From Candidatus Thiosymbion ectosymbiont of Catanema sp. Cochon2018 (GTDB taxonomy: Bacteria; Pseudomonadota; Gammaproteobacteria; Chromatiales; Chromatiaceae): DNA of 64,000 bases. Positions within the stretch are counted from its first letter, which is position 1. Every line of letters begins with the position of its first letter. The stretch spans positions 1,415,006-1,479,005 of the forward strand of contig WYCW01000001.1 in NCBI GenBank assembly GCA_011392765.1, in the 5' to 3' direction. Below the pieces are notes generated by a model. It saw only the letters and a program-made list of their open reading frames with translations, was not told the DNA's origin and did not search any database. Shown in pieces: positions 52,519 through 61,603 of the stretch. A program made the position numbers and the translations under genes.

Positions 52519-53238
52519 ATGCGTAATCTCAGTCTGAAGGTCCTGGTGGCATTGGCGACTCTGGTATGGGCCGGAAGCGGAACCGGCCGGGAGCTGATGG
52601 ACATTAAAGAATTCGTGCGTCAGCTCTATATTCACGGCGTGCCCTATGAGGAGGCGAGCAAGTACGATGCCTCCGTGGTGCCTACCTTGGTGAAAATGTT
52701 GAACGACTCCTCGGAGCAGGCCTATTGGTCCAACATCGTTGTCACCCTCGGGATGATCGGAGATGAAAGCGCCGTGGAGCCGATGATCGAATTCATCGAA
52801 AAAAGTAAGAAAGGCAAACTGAATCGGAACCAACGCAGGGCCAAGACCAGCGCCGTCATGTCGCTCGGGTATCTGATCAATAAATCCGGGAACCAAAAGG
52901 CCCTCGAGTACCTGACGACAACCCTGAGCCCCGAAGCGCGGGCCGAAAGTCCCCGCGCGGGGGCCAGCCCGCTCGCCGCCACCGCCGCGAAGCGGGGCGA
53001 GGACCTGAGCAAATATGCAGTCATGGGTCTGGCCTTGTCGGGGAGTCAGAAAGCCGCCGAGGCGCTGAAGTCGATCCGGAAATCACAGCAGTCGGGTGAC
53101 CACCGGGCAGCGGCCCCGATGGCGGCGGTAAGAGTCTCCCCTTCCGGTTTCGATGTCGGCGAAATGCTCGACGAGGCATTGCGTGCCAATGAGGAGATCG
53201 CCGACAAGGGGTTGACGGAGTACTATGGAGGAAAGTAG
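52519..53238 (+). CDS. Exported HEAT-like repeat protein, copy 2
   Basis: The 239-aa product has a signal peptide (MRNLSLKVLVALATLVWAGS) and the same helical repeats as copies 1 and 3: SVVPTLVKMLNDSSEQAYW, NIVVTLGMIGDESAVEPMI, MSLGYLINKSGNQKALEYLT and KYAVMGLALSGSQKAAEAL. GGAGGTAG precedes the ATG. It ends with the conserved DKGLTEYYGGK tail. It is probably periplasmic and co-transcribed with the protease-like gene upstream. Confidence 0.78.
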   Translation: MRNLSLKVLVALATLVWAGSGTGRELMDIKEFVRQLYIHGVPYEEASKYDASVVPTLVKMLNDSSEQAYWSNIVVTLGMIGDESAVEPMIEFIEKSKKGKLNRNQRRAKTSAVMSLGYLINKSGNQKALEYLTTTLSPEARAESPRAGASPLAATAAKRGEDLSKYAVMGLALSGSQKAAEALKSIRKSQQSGDHRAAAPMAAVRVSPSGFDVGEMLDEALRANEEIADKGLTEYYGGK

Positions 53239-53308
53239 AGAGCGCCGGTAGAAGCGGATACTGCCCTGGGCTGTGACTTGTGTACCAAGATGGTGTTTCA
53301 GTGGTGGT

Positions 53309-53415
53309 TATACTGCCACACGGCACAATCTGAGCTTTTGAATTTCCCCCTCACCCCAGCCCTCTCCCGGAGGGAGAGGGAGTGAAATACGCAGATTATT
53401 CCGTGTGGCAGTATA
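53309..53415. repeat. MITE-like palindromic element, second copy
   Basis: TATACTGCCACACGGCAC and its near complement CGTGTGGCAGTATA flank the same CTCTCCCGGAGGGAGAG core as the element at 27898-28005. The two are over 90 percent identical by eye. Confidence 0.9.
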
Positions 53416-53495
53416 TCATTTGGTAGTCTCGGCTCTGTCTGCGATGATCCGGATACGCCGCACCGGGGAATCTTATATCGAATCCTGAGGCAGAC

Positions 53496-54113
53496 ATGAA
53501 AACAATGCTCTCACTGGTTGCCGCAGTCGTACTCACGGGTTGCCCCTCCAACCCCCCCTTGGAGGATGATCCTCCTGATGTGATCAAGCGAGGACTGAGG
53601 GTGCACTACCATACGACGACCACTTTGGACAACCGACGCGCGGATGCCATCCTGGCCGAGGCCACCGAAATCCTTCAGACCAAGGATGGGGCGGGCGATG
53701 TGGCCTGTAAGGTCAGATTGGCGCGGGAAGGCGACGTCACCGAGTTCAGCGCCGGAGACGGCAGTATCGATAGCGGGAACGAGTTCGGAGCCATTGTCGG
53801 ACCGTCGGGACACGTAAAACTGGTTGACGAAATCAACTGGTGCAATGGATGGAAACCCAACATCATCGGCTGTGCGCGGCCGGACAGCTCATTGCTCGTG
53901 GTACCGACCGCTCCGGAGCTGGAGGGCGTTCTGTGGGCCCATGAGTATGGTCACACCAAGGGCCTGAAACATCGGGATACCGGCAAAGATGCGGTCATGT
54001 ATTACTCGGTCGCTGCCGACCACAGGAAAGTCGACCAAGCCGAATGTGACGCCTTCCGAAAGAGACACGACAGCCGTCGATTTCTTGAAGATATGCTCAG
54101 GAGAGGGTCTTGA
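53496..54113 (+). CDS. Metzincin-like lipoprotein protease, copy 3
   Basis: The 205-aa product has a lipoprotein signal (VVLTGC), the exact zinc motif HEYGHTKGLKH (HExxHxxGxxH) and a Met-turn-like AVMYY. Blocks LDNRRADAILAEATEILQT, GDVTEFSAGDGSID and VKLVDEINWC are shared with copies 1 and 2. It should be an anchored zinc protease. Unlike the other pairs, its HEAT partner (54691) is separated by 577 bp of inserted repeats, which may uncouple the two. Confidence 0.8.
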   Translation: MKTMLSLVAAVVLTGCPSNPPLEDDPPDVIKRGLRVHYHTTTTLDNRRADAILAEATEILQTKDGAGDVACKVRLAREGDVTEFSAGDGSIDSGNEFGAIVGPSGHVKLVDEINWCNGWKPNIIGCARPDSSLLVVPTAPELEGVLWAHEYGHTKGLKHRDTGKDAVMYYSVAADHRKVDQAECDAFRKRHDSRRFLEDMLRRGS

Positions 54114-54690
54114 AAGATCCCGTCCGGGGGATTTTTCAACCCGGTGCCTGCAAAAGTGCAGTTTCTAACGAGGCTTCGCCTCAGACCGACAAGGCGTGAC
54201 CAACCGCACCGAAGAACCACGGATGGACACGGATAAACACGGATCACAATCCGTGTTTATCCGTGTCCATCTGTGGTTCAAAGGATTTGCGATTCCTGCC
54301 CAACAAGAGGCAGAACTATTTTTGTGCAGCACACAAACTTGACTCATTGGTAAAGATGCAGGTCCCTCAAGGAATCCTAGCGAGGCTTCGCCTCAGACCG
54401 ACGAGGCATGAGGTCCCAAAAGCCTCTCTCTCTCGTAAGGCCCCATCTCCTACGCCCAACCAGCCGTTGGAGAGCCAGGGTAGGTCGAAATCGGGATCGG
54501 GATCGCAATCGGAATTTCGATTTCGATCCCGATCCCGATTTCTGCACTGCATAAACTTGACTCATTGGTAAAGATTCGGGTCCCTCAAGGAATCCTAATA
54601 CAAGCAGTAGCGACGTACCGGGGGGTTCTTTTTTGCCGCAAAGGCAAAAAGGTGGCCGTAACAAGGTTAAACACGACCGGGAGGTAGACC
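54114..54690. repeat. Two modular repeats inserted within pair 3
   Basis: 54157-54378 is a long modular repeat with the GGATCACAATCC core (inverted relative to 40262), directly followed at 54378-54598 by one with the ATCGGGATCGGGATCGCAAT core. They share the junction GGAATCCTAGCGAGGC. Both types have the same ends. Confidence 0.9.
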
Positions 54691-55371
54691 ATGCGCAATC
54701 TCACTCTGAAAATCCTGGTGGCATTGGCGGCTCTGGTGTGGGCCGGAAGCGGAACCGGCCGGGAGCCGATGGACATTGAAGAATTCGTGCGCCAGGTCTA
54801 CATTCACGGCGTGCCCTATGAGGAAGCGAACAAGTACGGTGCCCCCGTGGTGCCTACCTTGCTGAAAATGCTGAAGGATCCCAAGGAACAGGACCATTGG
54901 TCCAACATCGTCGTCACCCTCGGGATGATCGGAGATGAAAGCGCCGTGGAGCCGATGATCGAGTTCATCGAAGAAGGTAAAAAGGGCACGCCGAGTCGGA
55001 GCCGACGCAAGGCCATGGGGAGTGCCGTTACGGCGCTTGGATACCTGATCAATAAATCCGGAAGCCGAAAGGCCCTCGATTACCTGATAAAGAGCCTGAC
55101 TCCCCAGGCGCGGGCCGAAGGTTTCCTCGCAGCAATAACCGACCTGTTCGGTACCACGGCGGAGTGGGACAAGGACCTGAGCAAGTACGCGGTCATGGGT
55201 CTGGCCTTGTCAGGCCATCCCAGGGCCGCCACGGCGTTGAAATCGATCCGGAAACCGCCGAAGTCGAGTGATGACCGGGCGGCGAAGGAGATGATCGACG
55301 AGGCATTGCGTACCAACAAGGAAATCGCTGATAAGGGGTTGGCGGAATACTATCGCGAATCGAGGCCCTGA
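54691..55371 (+). CDS. Exported HEAT-like repeat protein, copy 3
   Basis: The 226-aa product has the signal peptide MRNLTLKILVALAALVWAGS and repeats VVPTLLKMLKDPKEQDHW, NIVVTLGMIGDESAVEPMI, TALGYLINKSGSRKALDYLI and YAVMGLALSGHPRAATAL. GGAGGTAG precedes the ATG. The C-terminus keeps the conserved IADKGLAEYY. It is likely periplasmic. It is the last member of the triplicated protease/HEAT array. Confidence 0.78.
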   Translation: MRNLTLKILVALAALVWAGSGTGREPMDIEEFVRQVYIHGVPYEEANKYGAPVVPTLLKMLKDPKEQDHWSNIVVTLGMIGDESAVEPMIEFIEEGKKGTPSRSRRKAMGSAVTALGYLINKSGSRKALDYLIKSLTPQARAEGFLAAITDLFGTTAEWDKDLSKYAVMGLALSGHPRAATALKSIRKPPKSSDDRAAKEMIDEALRTNKEIADKGLAEYYRESRP

Positions 55372-55388
55372 GATCCGCGGAATCGGGA

Positions 55389-56243
55389 TCACCTGCTACC
55401 GGCACCGGAGGCCCGCTTCAGCACCCGATCGAGCCCTCGAGAAGACAGCACCCGGCGCAACCCTCCGAGCAGGTGAGTGGGGACGGTGACATAGTAGCGG
55501 GGTCTGGGCCGTGGACTCTCCAGGGCGTGGATCAGCTTCTTGAGCACCGCCTGGGGGGGCAGGGTGAAGGGCTGGGCCGGTCCTTCCTTGAGCAGGCGGT
55601 TCTCCACGGCGCGATATTGCTCCCGGTGCGGGCTGTGCTCGCGGTCGATGTGCTCGTGGAATCTATTATAGCTATTGGCCCGGAACCGGCTTTCGATGGG
55701 GCCGGGCTCGATCAGGGAGACCCGGATGCCGCTGCCGGCGAGCTCCAGGCGTAGGGTGTCCGTCAATCCCTCCAGGGCGAATTTGCCGGCCACATAGGCA
55801 CCTCGGTAAGCAAAGGCCGTCAGCCCGAGGACGGAGCTGTTCTGGACAATGCGGCCATAGCCCTGTTTGCGCATGACGGGTATCAGGCAGCAGGTAAGCT
55901 CGTGGCAGCCGAGCAGATTGGTTTCCAACTGGGCGCGCAGCACCGCGCGCGACAGGTCCTCCACAGCACCCACCTGTCCGTAGCCGCCGTTGTTGAATAG
56001 GGCGTAAAGTTTGCCGTGGGTTCGGGACAGGACCCGGTCGACCGCGTCCCGGATGGTGGCCGGATCGTCCAGATCCAGACGCAGTGCCTCCAGGCCCTCG
56101 CTGGACAGTCGCTCGACATCCGCGCGTTTTCGGGCCGATGCGAAGACACGGTAGCCCCGTTCCCGCAGGCCGTGGGCGCAGGCGTAACCGATGCCGCTGG
56201 AGCAGCCGGTGATCAAGATGGTGCGCATTTCCTCAGGTTGCAT
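55389..56243 (-). CDS. Short-chain dehydrogenase/reductase
   Basis: The 284-aa protein has the classical SDR cofactor motif TILITGCSSGIGYACA, LYALFNNGGYGQVG, the catalytic Ser block IVQNSSVLGL and YVAGK (Tyr/Lys). A C-terminal extension (RPRPRYYVTVPTHLLGGLRR) is typical of YbbO-like SDRs acting on retinoid-like or lipophilic substrates. The natural substrate is unknown. It is convergent with the HEAT-like gene and stands alone. The start is ATG 56243 or 56228. Confidence 0.85.
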   Translation of the reverse strand: MQPEEMRTILITGCSSGIGYACAHGLRERGYRVFASARKRADVERLSSEGLEALRLDLDDPATIRDAVDRVLSRTHGKLYALFNNGGYGQVGAVEDLSRAVLRAQLETNLLGCHELTCCLIPVMRKQGYGRIVQNSSVLGLTAFAYRGAYVAGKFALEGLTDTLRLELAGSGIRVSLIEPGPIESRFRANSYNRFHEHIDREHSPHREQYRAVENRLLKEGPAQPFTLPPQAVLKKLIHALESPRPRPRYYVTVPTHLLGGLRRVLSSRGLDRVLKRASGAGSR

Positions 56244-56367
56244 CTTAAGTACCCCGTTTCACCTTAATTTTCTGTTTCAGAATCGGTTGAAATCACGCGT
56301 TGTAAACCCCATTGCCTTCAAGCTTTCTCAACTGGCCTTATACTTGCGATTTGTCGAGGTACGAAAC

Positions 56368-56712
56368 ATGCCCTTCTACGAATACCGGTGTGAGCATTGC
56401 GACCACAAGCTGGAAGTTCTGCAGAAGATCAGCGATTCTCCGCTTGTAGACTGCCCCGAGTGCGCGCAACCGACGCTGAAGAAGCTGGTATCCGCCGCGG
56501 GATTTCGGCTCAAGGGCAGCGGTTGGTACGAAACGGACTTCAAAGGTGGGAAACAGAAAAATCTGCACGAAAGTGGTGAAAAACACGAGAGTGGTGAAAA
56601 AAAGGCGGGTGGCGAGAAGAAGGATGCGGACGCGTCTCAGAATACCAGGAAAGAAAAACCCGGCGACGGGAAAAAGCCTGCTGCCGAGTCGAAGGCCTCC
56701 GCTACGGGATGA
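56368..56712 (+). CDS. FmdB-family zinc-ribbon protein
   Basis: The 114-aa protein starts MPFYEYRCEHCDHKLEVLQK with the second zinc-ribbon pair DCPECAQPTLKK, followed by GFRLKGSGWYETDFK and a low-complexity Lys/Glu/Gly tail. The family often sits directly upstream of aspS, as here. The function is poorly defined (putative regulatory protein). The frame is open far upstream but ATG 56368 begins the conserved domain. Confidence 0.9.
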   Translation: MPFYEYRCEHCDHKLEVLQKISDSPLVDCPECAQPTLKKLVSAAGFRLKGSGWYETDFKGGKQKNLHESGEKHESGEKKAGGEKKDADASQNTRKEKPGDGKKPAAESKASATG

Positions 56713-56751
56713 GTGTGGGAGGCGATTCGCCCCGCTTGTGTCGAACCGGGC

Positions 56752-56908
56752 TTTTTTAGAGACTGCCTGAAAAAGGACCGTAAACCGTAGGCTGGGTTGA
56801 GGAACGAAACCCAGCTTTTACGGGCCAACCTGGCTTGCCGGGTCTCGTCCTCCGACCCAGCCTAGCGGTTTAAAATCAGTGTGTTAGTTTTCAGACAGGC
56901 TCTTAGTA
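56752..56908. repeat. MITE-like unit with internal REP-like palindrome
   Basis: Ends AGAGACTGCCTGAAAAA and GTTTTCAGACAGGCTCTT match the units at 30707-30838 and 40062-40200. The inside is a GTAGGCTGGGTTGAGGAACG / CCGACCCAGCCTAGC palindrome. Confidence 0.85.
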
Positions 56909-56977
56909 TTTTGCCTGTCTTTTCGCGGCCACTTGGGGTCGCTACGCGGCAACGGGTGAGAATCGGGGCGAATGAAT

Positions 56978-58756
56978 ATGCGCAACTATTATTGCGGGGA
57001 TCTGAACGGGAGTCATTCCGGCGAAGAGGTCGGGCTCTGCGGTTGGGTGCACCGTCGGCGCGACCACGGCGGCGTGATCTTCGTCGACCTCCGCGATCGG
57101 GAGGGCCTGGTCCAGGTGGTTTTCGATCCCGACCGGCCGGAGATGTTCCGACTCGCCGAGCAGATCCGCAGCGAGTACGTGTTGCAGGTCCGGGGTCGGG
57201 TCAGGCCGCGCCCGGAGGGAACGGAGAACCGGGATCTGGCTACCGGTGAGATCGAGGTGTTGGCCCTGGCGCTCGAGGTGCTGAACACCTCCGATACCCC
57301 GCCCATCCGGATCGACGAGTACGCCGGGGACGCATCCGAGGAGGTGCGCCTGCGTTACCGTTACCTCGACCTGCGCCGACCGGAGATGCAGCAGCGCCTG
57401 CGTACCCGCGGGCGGGTGACCGGTGCCTTGCGCCGTTTTCTCGACGGCCACGGCTTTTCCGACCTGGAGACCCCGATCCTCACCAGGTCCACGCCCGAAG
57501 GCGCCCGCGACTATCTGGTGCCGAGCCGGACCCACCCGGGCCGGTTTTTTGCCCTGCCGCAGTCGCCGCAGCTCTTCAAGCAGCTGCTGATGATGTCCGG
57601 TCTGGATCGCTATTACCAGATCGCCCGCTGCTTTCGGGACGAAGACCTGCGCGCGGACCGCCAGCCCGAGTTTACTCAGCTCGATATCGAGGTCTCCTTC
57701 ATGACCGAAGACGAGTTCATGGCGCTCATGGAGGCCATGCTGCGGGAGCTGTTCGGCACGGTCCTGGATACGGAGCTCCCCGATCCCTTTCCGCGCATCA
57801 CCTACTCCGAGGCCATGCGGCGCTACGGCTCCGATCGGCCGGACCTGCGCGTGCCGCTGGAGTTGATCGATGTGGCCGACTTGCTGCAGGAGGTCGACTT
57901 CAAGGTCTTCGCCGGACCGGCCAGGGACCCGGCAGGTCGCGTGGCGGCCATGCGCCTGCCGCGGGGCGGCGCGCTCAGCCGCAAGGAGATCGACGCCTAT
58001 ACCGAGTACGTCGGCATCTACGGCGCCAAGGGCCTGGCCTATATCAAGGTCAACCAGTGGGCCGCCAAGGGCCGCGAAGGATTGCAGTCGCCCATCCTCA
58101 AATTCCTGCCGGACGCGGCGGTCGCGGGCATCATGGCTCGCACCGGGGCCGCGGATGGGGATCTGATCTTCTTCGGCGCCGACCAGGCCAAGGTGGTCAA
58201 CGAGTCCATAGGTGCCCTGCGGGTCAGGTTGGGCCGGGACCTGGGTCTGCTCGCAGGGGACTGGCGCCCCCTGTGGGTAGTGGATTTCCCCCTCTTCGAG
58301 CGCGACGAGCAGGCCGGCCGCTGGGTGGCTCTGCACCACCCCTTCACCGCTCCGAAGGAGGACCAGCTCGGGCTGCTTGCGAGCGATCCGGGGGCCTGCC
58401 GGTCCCGTGCCTACGACCTGGTCCTCAACGGCACCGAGATTGGCGGCGGCTCCATTCGTATCCACCGCGAGGCGGTGCAGCGACAGATCTTCAAGCTGCT
58501 CGACATCAGCGACGAAACAGCGGACGAGCGCTTCGGATTCCTGCTCCAGGCCCTCAAGTTCGGGTGTCCGCCCCACGGGGGCATCGCCTTCGGCCTGGAT
58601 CGGCTCGTGATGCTGATGACAGGGGTGGGATCGATCCGTGATGTCATCGCCTTTCCCAAGACCCAGACGGCGACCTGTCCGCTCACTTCCGCCCCCACCG
58701 CAGTGGACCCGGCCCAACTCCATGAACTGGCGCTGCGGGTCCGCGCCCTACCTTGA
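56978..58756 (+). CDS. aspS: Aspartyl-tRNA synthetase (apparently non-discriminating)
   Basis: ATG 56978 starts MRNYYCG, as in bacterial relatives (another ATG at 56972). The 592-aa class II synthetase has the anticodon-binding OB domain, motif 2 [18 protein letters not shown], the bacterial GAD insertion, and motif 3 [13 protein letters not shown]. The anticodon-loop block [13 protein letters not shown] has His where discriminating enzymes such as that of E. coli have Leu, and the RPEGTEN loop keeps Gly. These features mark non-discriminating AspRS, which also charges tRNA-Asn and relies on GatCAB. Confidence 0.95.
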   Translation: MRNYYCGDLNGSHSGEEVGLCGWVHRRRDHGGVIFVDLRDREGLVQVVFDPDRPEMFRLAEQIRSEYVLQVRGRVRPRPEGTENRDLATGEIEVLALALEVLNTSDTPPIRIDEYAGDASEEVRLRYRYLDLRRPEMQQRLRTRGRVTGALRRFLDGHGFSDLETPILTRSTPEGARDYLVPSRTHPGRFFALPQSPQLFKQLLMMSGLDRYYQIARCFRDEDLRADRQPEFTQLDIEVSFMTEDEFMALMEAMLRELFGTVLDTELPDPFPRITYSEAMRRYGSDRPDLRVPLELIDVADLLQEVDFKVFAGPARDPAGRVAAMRLPRGGALSRKEIDAYTEYVGIYGAKGLAYIKVNQWAAKGREGLQSPILKFLPDAAVAGIMARTGAADGDLIFFGADQAKVVNESIGALRVRLGRDLGLLAGDWRPLWVVDFPLFERDEQAGRWVALHHPFTAPKEDQLGLLASDPGACRSRAYDLVLNGTEIGGGSIRIHREAVQRQIFKLLDISDETADERFGFLLQALKFGCPPHGGIAFGLDRLVMLMTGVGSIRDVIAFPKTQTATCPLTSAPTAVDPAQLHELALRVRALP

Positions 58757-58875
58757 TCTTCAGGGCGTGCCCAACATCTCAGGCGATTCGCCGACAGTTT
58801 ATTTGCGGCAGAAAAACCGACCGGATGTTTCACGGGAGTGCGCTCCCGAATTGCCCCGAAAGTATTTTGTATTGA

Positions 58876-59661
58876 ATGTCAACAGGACCCGACCACTTGG
58901 ACCGAGCCACGCGCGATCACCTGCAACGCTGTTTCGTGCTCCATCGGCGCAGCTTCAGTAACTCGAGCCTAATCCTGGATGTCTTCTCGGTTGCCCATGG
59001 ACGGCAAGCCGTCCTTGCCAAGGGTGCCAGACAACACCGCCGGGGCCGCCCCGCCGGCGGTGAGGTGCTGCAGCCGTTCCGACCTCTGTGGTTGAGCTGG
59101 AGCGGACGAGGCGAAGTCAAGACGCTGATACGGTACGAGGCGGCCGGGCCCCCGGTTGCGCTACCGGGTAAGGTCCTGTATTGCGGGCTCTACCTCAATG
59201 AGCTCCTGGTCCGGTTAGTGCGGAGAGGCGACGCCCATGAGGTCCTGTTCGCCTTTTACGCCTCGGCCCTCACCGCGCTGGCGGCTGGAAAAGGTGTCGA
59301 GGCGGTGCTGCGGCACTTCGAGCTACAGCTGTTGCGGGAGATCGGCTATGCGGTGGAGCTCGACCGGGAGGCCGGGAGCGGTCGGCCGGTGGTGCCCGGA
59401 AGCTACTATGTCTATGAGCAGGAATCGGGCCTCCGTGTCGCGGGTGCCGGCGATGAGCGGCAGGCCCTATCGGGCGAGTTCCTCCTGAATCTGGCGGCCG
59501 GCGGCCCCCTGAAAGGACCGGCGGCCAAGGCGGCGAAGCTGTTCACCCGGCGCTTGCTCGCGCCTTATCTCGGCCCGCGGCCCTTGAAGAGTCGCGAGCT
59601 GTTTCAATACCGAGGTCCGGACCCCGATCGGCCCGGAACGAATGTCGGTGCTCGATGCTGA
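58876..59661 (+). CDS. recO: DNA repair protein RecO
   Basis: The 261-aa protein has the N-terminal OB-fold (CFVLHRRSFSNSSLILDVFS) and the RecO helical domain with YCGLYLNELLVRLVRR and FELQLLREIGYAVEL, ending in the conserved PYLGPRPLKSRELF. It loads RecA onto SSB-coated DNA with RecR. The zinc cysteines of some RecO proteins are absent, as in E. coli. It overlaps the next gene by 20 bp. Confidence 0.93.
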   Translation: MSTGPDHLDRATRDHLQRCFVLHRRSFSNSSLILDVFSVAHGRQAVLAKGARQHRRGRPAGGEVLQPFRPLWLSWSGRGEVKTLIRYEAAGPPVALPGKVLYCGLYLNELLVRLVRRGDAHEVLFAFYASALTALAAGKGVEAVLRHFELQLLREIGYAVELDREAGSGRPVVPGSYYVYEQESGLRVAGAGDERQALSGEFLLNLAAGGPLKGPAAKAAKLFTRRLLAPYLGPRPLKSRELFQYRGPDPDRPGTNVGARC

Positions 59662-60298
59662 GCGGCTCCACACGGTCTATCGGTTGCTGCTGGCGGAGTA
59701 TGGTCCCCAGCACTGGTGGCCGGGCGACTCGCCGTTCGAGGTCATGGTCGGCGCCATCCTCACCCAAAACACCGCCTGGACCAACGTGGAGCGGGGCCTG
59801 GAACGGCTATGCGACCGTATCCCACTCCAGGCCCGGGCAATCCTCTCCCTGCCCGCAGACGAGTTGGCCGAATGCTTGCGGCCGGTCGGCTACTTCAATG
59901 TCAAGTCGAAGCGACTGCGGGCCTTCTGCCGTGCCTATCTGGAAGCAGGTGGGCTGGACGGCTTGCGGGCCCTCGAGACCGAAGAGCTGCGCCGGTGGTT
60001 GCTCCGTGTCCACGGCATCGGCCCCGAAACGGCGGACGATATACTACTCTACGCCTTCGAGCGTCCGGTCTTTGTCGTGGACGCCTACACCGGCCGCATC
60101 TTCGAGCGTCTCGGCATGCTGGCCGGGAACCCAGGCTACGAGGCTATCCGTCACGGTTTCGAGACGGCCCTCGGCCGGGACGTCCCCTTGTTCAACGAAT
60201 ACCACGCCCTCATCGTGCGGCACGGCAAGACCCTGTGCCGCCGCACCCGACCCCTGTGTGCCCGATGCTGCCTGCGGGAGTCCTGTCCTGCCGGATAA
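59642..60298 (+). CDS. Endonuclease III-related DNA glycosylase (MagIII-like)
   Basis: The 218-aa HhH-GPD protein has the helix-hairpin-helix VHGIGPETADDILLYAF with catalytic Asp in FVVDAYTGRI, and a C-terminal 4Fe-4S site (C-x6-C-x2-C-x5-C, LCRRTRPLCARCCLRESC). The lysine of bifunctional EndoIII (GVGRKTA) is replaced by Glu (GIGPETA), so it should be a monofunctional glycosylase. The pattern resembles the 3-methyladenine glycosylase MagIII. It overlaps recO, so both repair genes are co-translated. Confidence 0.85.
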   Translation: MSVLDAERLHTVYRLLLAEYGPQHWWPGDSPFEVMVGAILTQNTAWTNVERGLERLCDRIPLQARAILSLPADELAECLRPVGYFNVKSKRLRAFCRAYLEAGGLDGLRALETEELRRWLLRVHGIGPETADDILLYAFERPVFVVDAYTGRIFERLGMLAGNPGYEAIRHGFETALGRDVPLFNEYHALIVRHGKTLCRRTRPLCARCCLRESCPAG

Positions 60299-60907
60299 CC
60301 GGCGTCCCTACTTCGACGGCAGCAAGTGAGCGGGTATATATTGGTATTCGTTCCCGACCTGCCTGGCCGGAGACAGGCATCCCACCCGCAGAACTTGACT
60401 CATTAGTAAAGATGCGGGTCCGTCAAGGAATTCTAGCGAGGCTCCGCCCCAGACCGACGAGGCATGATGCCCCGAAAGCGGCCCCATCTCCTACGCCCAA
60501 CCAGCCGTTGGAGAGCCGGGGTAGGTCGAAATCGGGATCGGGATCGGGATCGCAATCGGAATCTCGATCCCGATCCCGATTTAGGCTTTTACGACACCCT
60601 CAACAATTCAGGGGGCAAAAGGCTGATACCTGACAACTGCCCCCTTGGGAGTGCACAAACTTGACTCATATGTAAAGATGCCGGTCCCTCAAGGAATCCT
60701 AGTGCGGTATTGGGCGGGGGTAGCCAAACGTTAGCTTATGCGCCAGTCGCCGACTCTACCGGATTCTCGCAGATGAAAACGAAACAATCTGTGGAAATCT
60801 GCGTAATCTGCGGATGAAAAAAGGCTTTTTGTCGAGAATCCTGGAAAGTGCATTGATTCGTGTTCATTTGCGGAGAAAAAGTACTTCCCAATCGACATGG
60901 ACCACCT
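60299..60907. repeat. Repeat region between the glycosylase and urtE
   Basis: 60433-60705 is a complete modular repeat with the ATCGGGATCGGGATCGGGAT core, preceded by a separate end at 60388-60435. At 60760-60830 is the AATCTGTGGAAATCTGCGTA repeat, and at about 60856 GATTCGTGTTCATTTGCGG. No gene is visible, and there is no trace of urtABCD. Confidence 0.85.
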
Positions 60908-61603
60908 ATGCTGAGTATTAAAAGCGTCAACCAGTACTACAGTGAAAGCCACACGCTCCGGGATCTGGACATAGATTTCCCGGCGGGGCAGTGCACCTGT
61001 GTCATGGGCCGCAACGGGGTCGGTAAGACGACCCTGATGGATGTCATCATGGGCCTGTTGCCCCTGCGCTCCGGCACCATCGAGTACCAGGGGGTAGATC
61101 TAGTCGGATTAGCGGCGGAAAAGCGGGCCGGCCTCGGCATCGGCTATGTGCCCCAGGGCCGGCAGATCTTTCCTATGCTCACAGTAGAAGAAAATCTACT
61201 CATCGGCTTGCCGGCGCGGGCCGACGGAAAGAAAAAAATCCCCGGGCTCGTCTTTGAATTGTTTCCCGTCTTGCAGGAAATGCTCGGCCGGCGCGGCGGC
61301 GACCTCTCCGGCGGTCAGCAGCAACAGCTCGCCATCGGTCGCACCCTGGTCATAGACCCCAAGCTGCTGATCCTGGACGAGCCTACCGAGGGCATCCAAC
61401 CCAATATCGTGCAGGAAATCGGCGACATTATCCGCCGCCTGAATCGAGAGATCGGCCTGACGGTCATTCTGGTGGAGCAAAAACTGCCTTTCGCCCGCAA
61501 GGTTGCCGATTACTTCCTGGTCCTGGATCGGGGACGTTTGATGGCGACGGGAGACATGTCGGAGTTGAGTGACGAGATTGTTAAGGAGTACCTTACGGTC
61601 TAG
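60908..61603 (+). CDS. urtE: Urea/branched-chain amino acid-type ABC transporter ATPase (UrtE-like)
   Basis: The start is ATG 60908; 231 aa. Walker A GRNGVGKTTLMDVIMG, the Q-loop VPQGRQIFPMLTVEENL, signature LSGGQQQQLAIGRTL and Walker B LLILDEPTEGIQPNIV match UrtE more closely than LivF. In most genomes it is the last gene of urtABCDE. Here it stands alone between repeat clusters with no permease or binding-protein gene in the window. Either the operon was broken up or the protein serves another locus. Confidence 0.85.
   Translation: MLSIKSVNQYYSESHTLRDLDIDFPAGQCTCVMGRNGVGKTTLMDVIMGLLPLRSGTIEYQGVDLVGLAAEKRAGLGIGYVPQGRQIFPMLTVEENLLIGLPARADGKKKIPGLVFELFPVLQEMLGRRGGDLSGGQQQQLAIGRTLVIDPKLLILDEPTEGIQPNIVQEIGDIIRRLNREIGLTVILVEQKLPFARKVADYFLVLDRGRLMATGDMSELSDEIVKEYLTV

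Noticed and set aside
56942..58723. 593-aa minus-strand ORF opposite aspS
   Set aside because: Antisense shadow of aspS; no recognisable motif.
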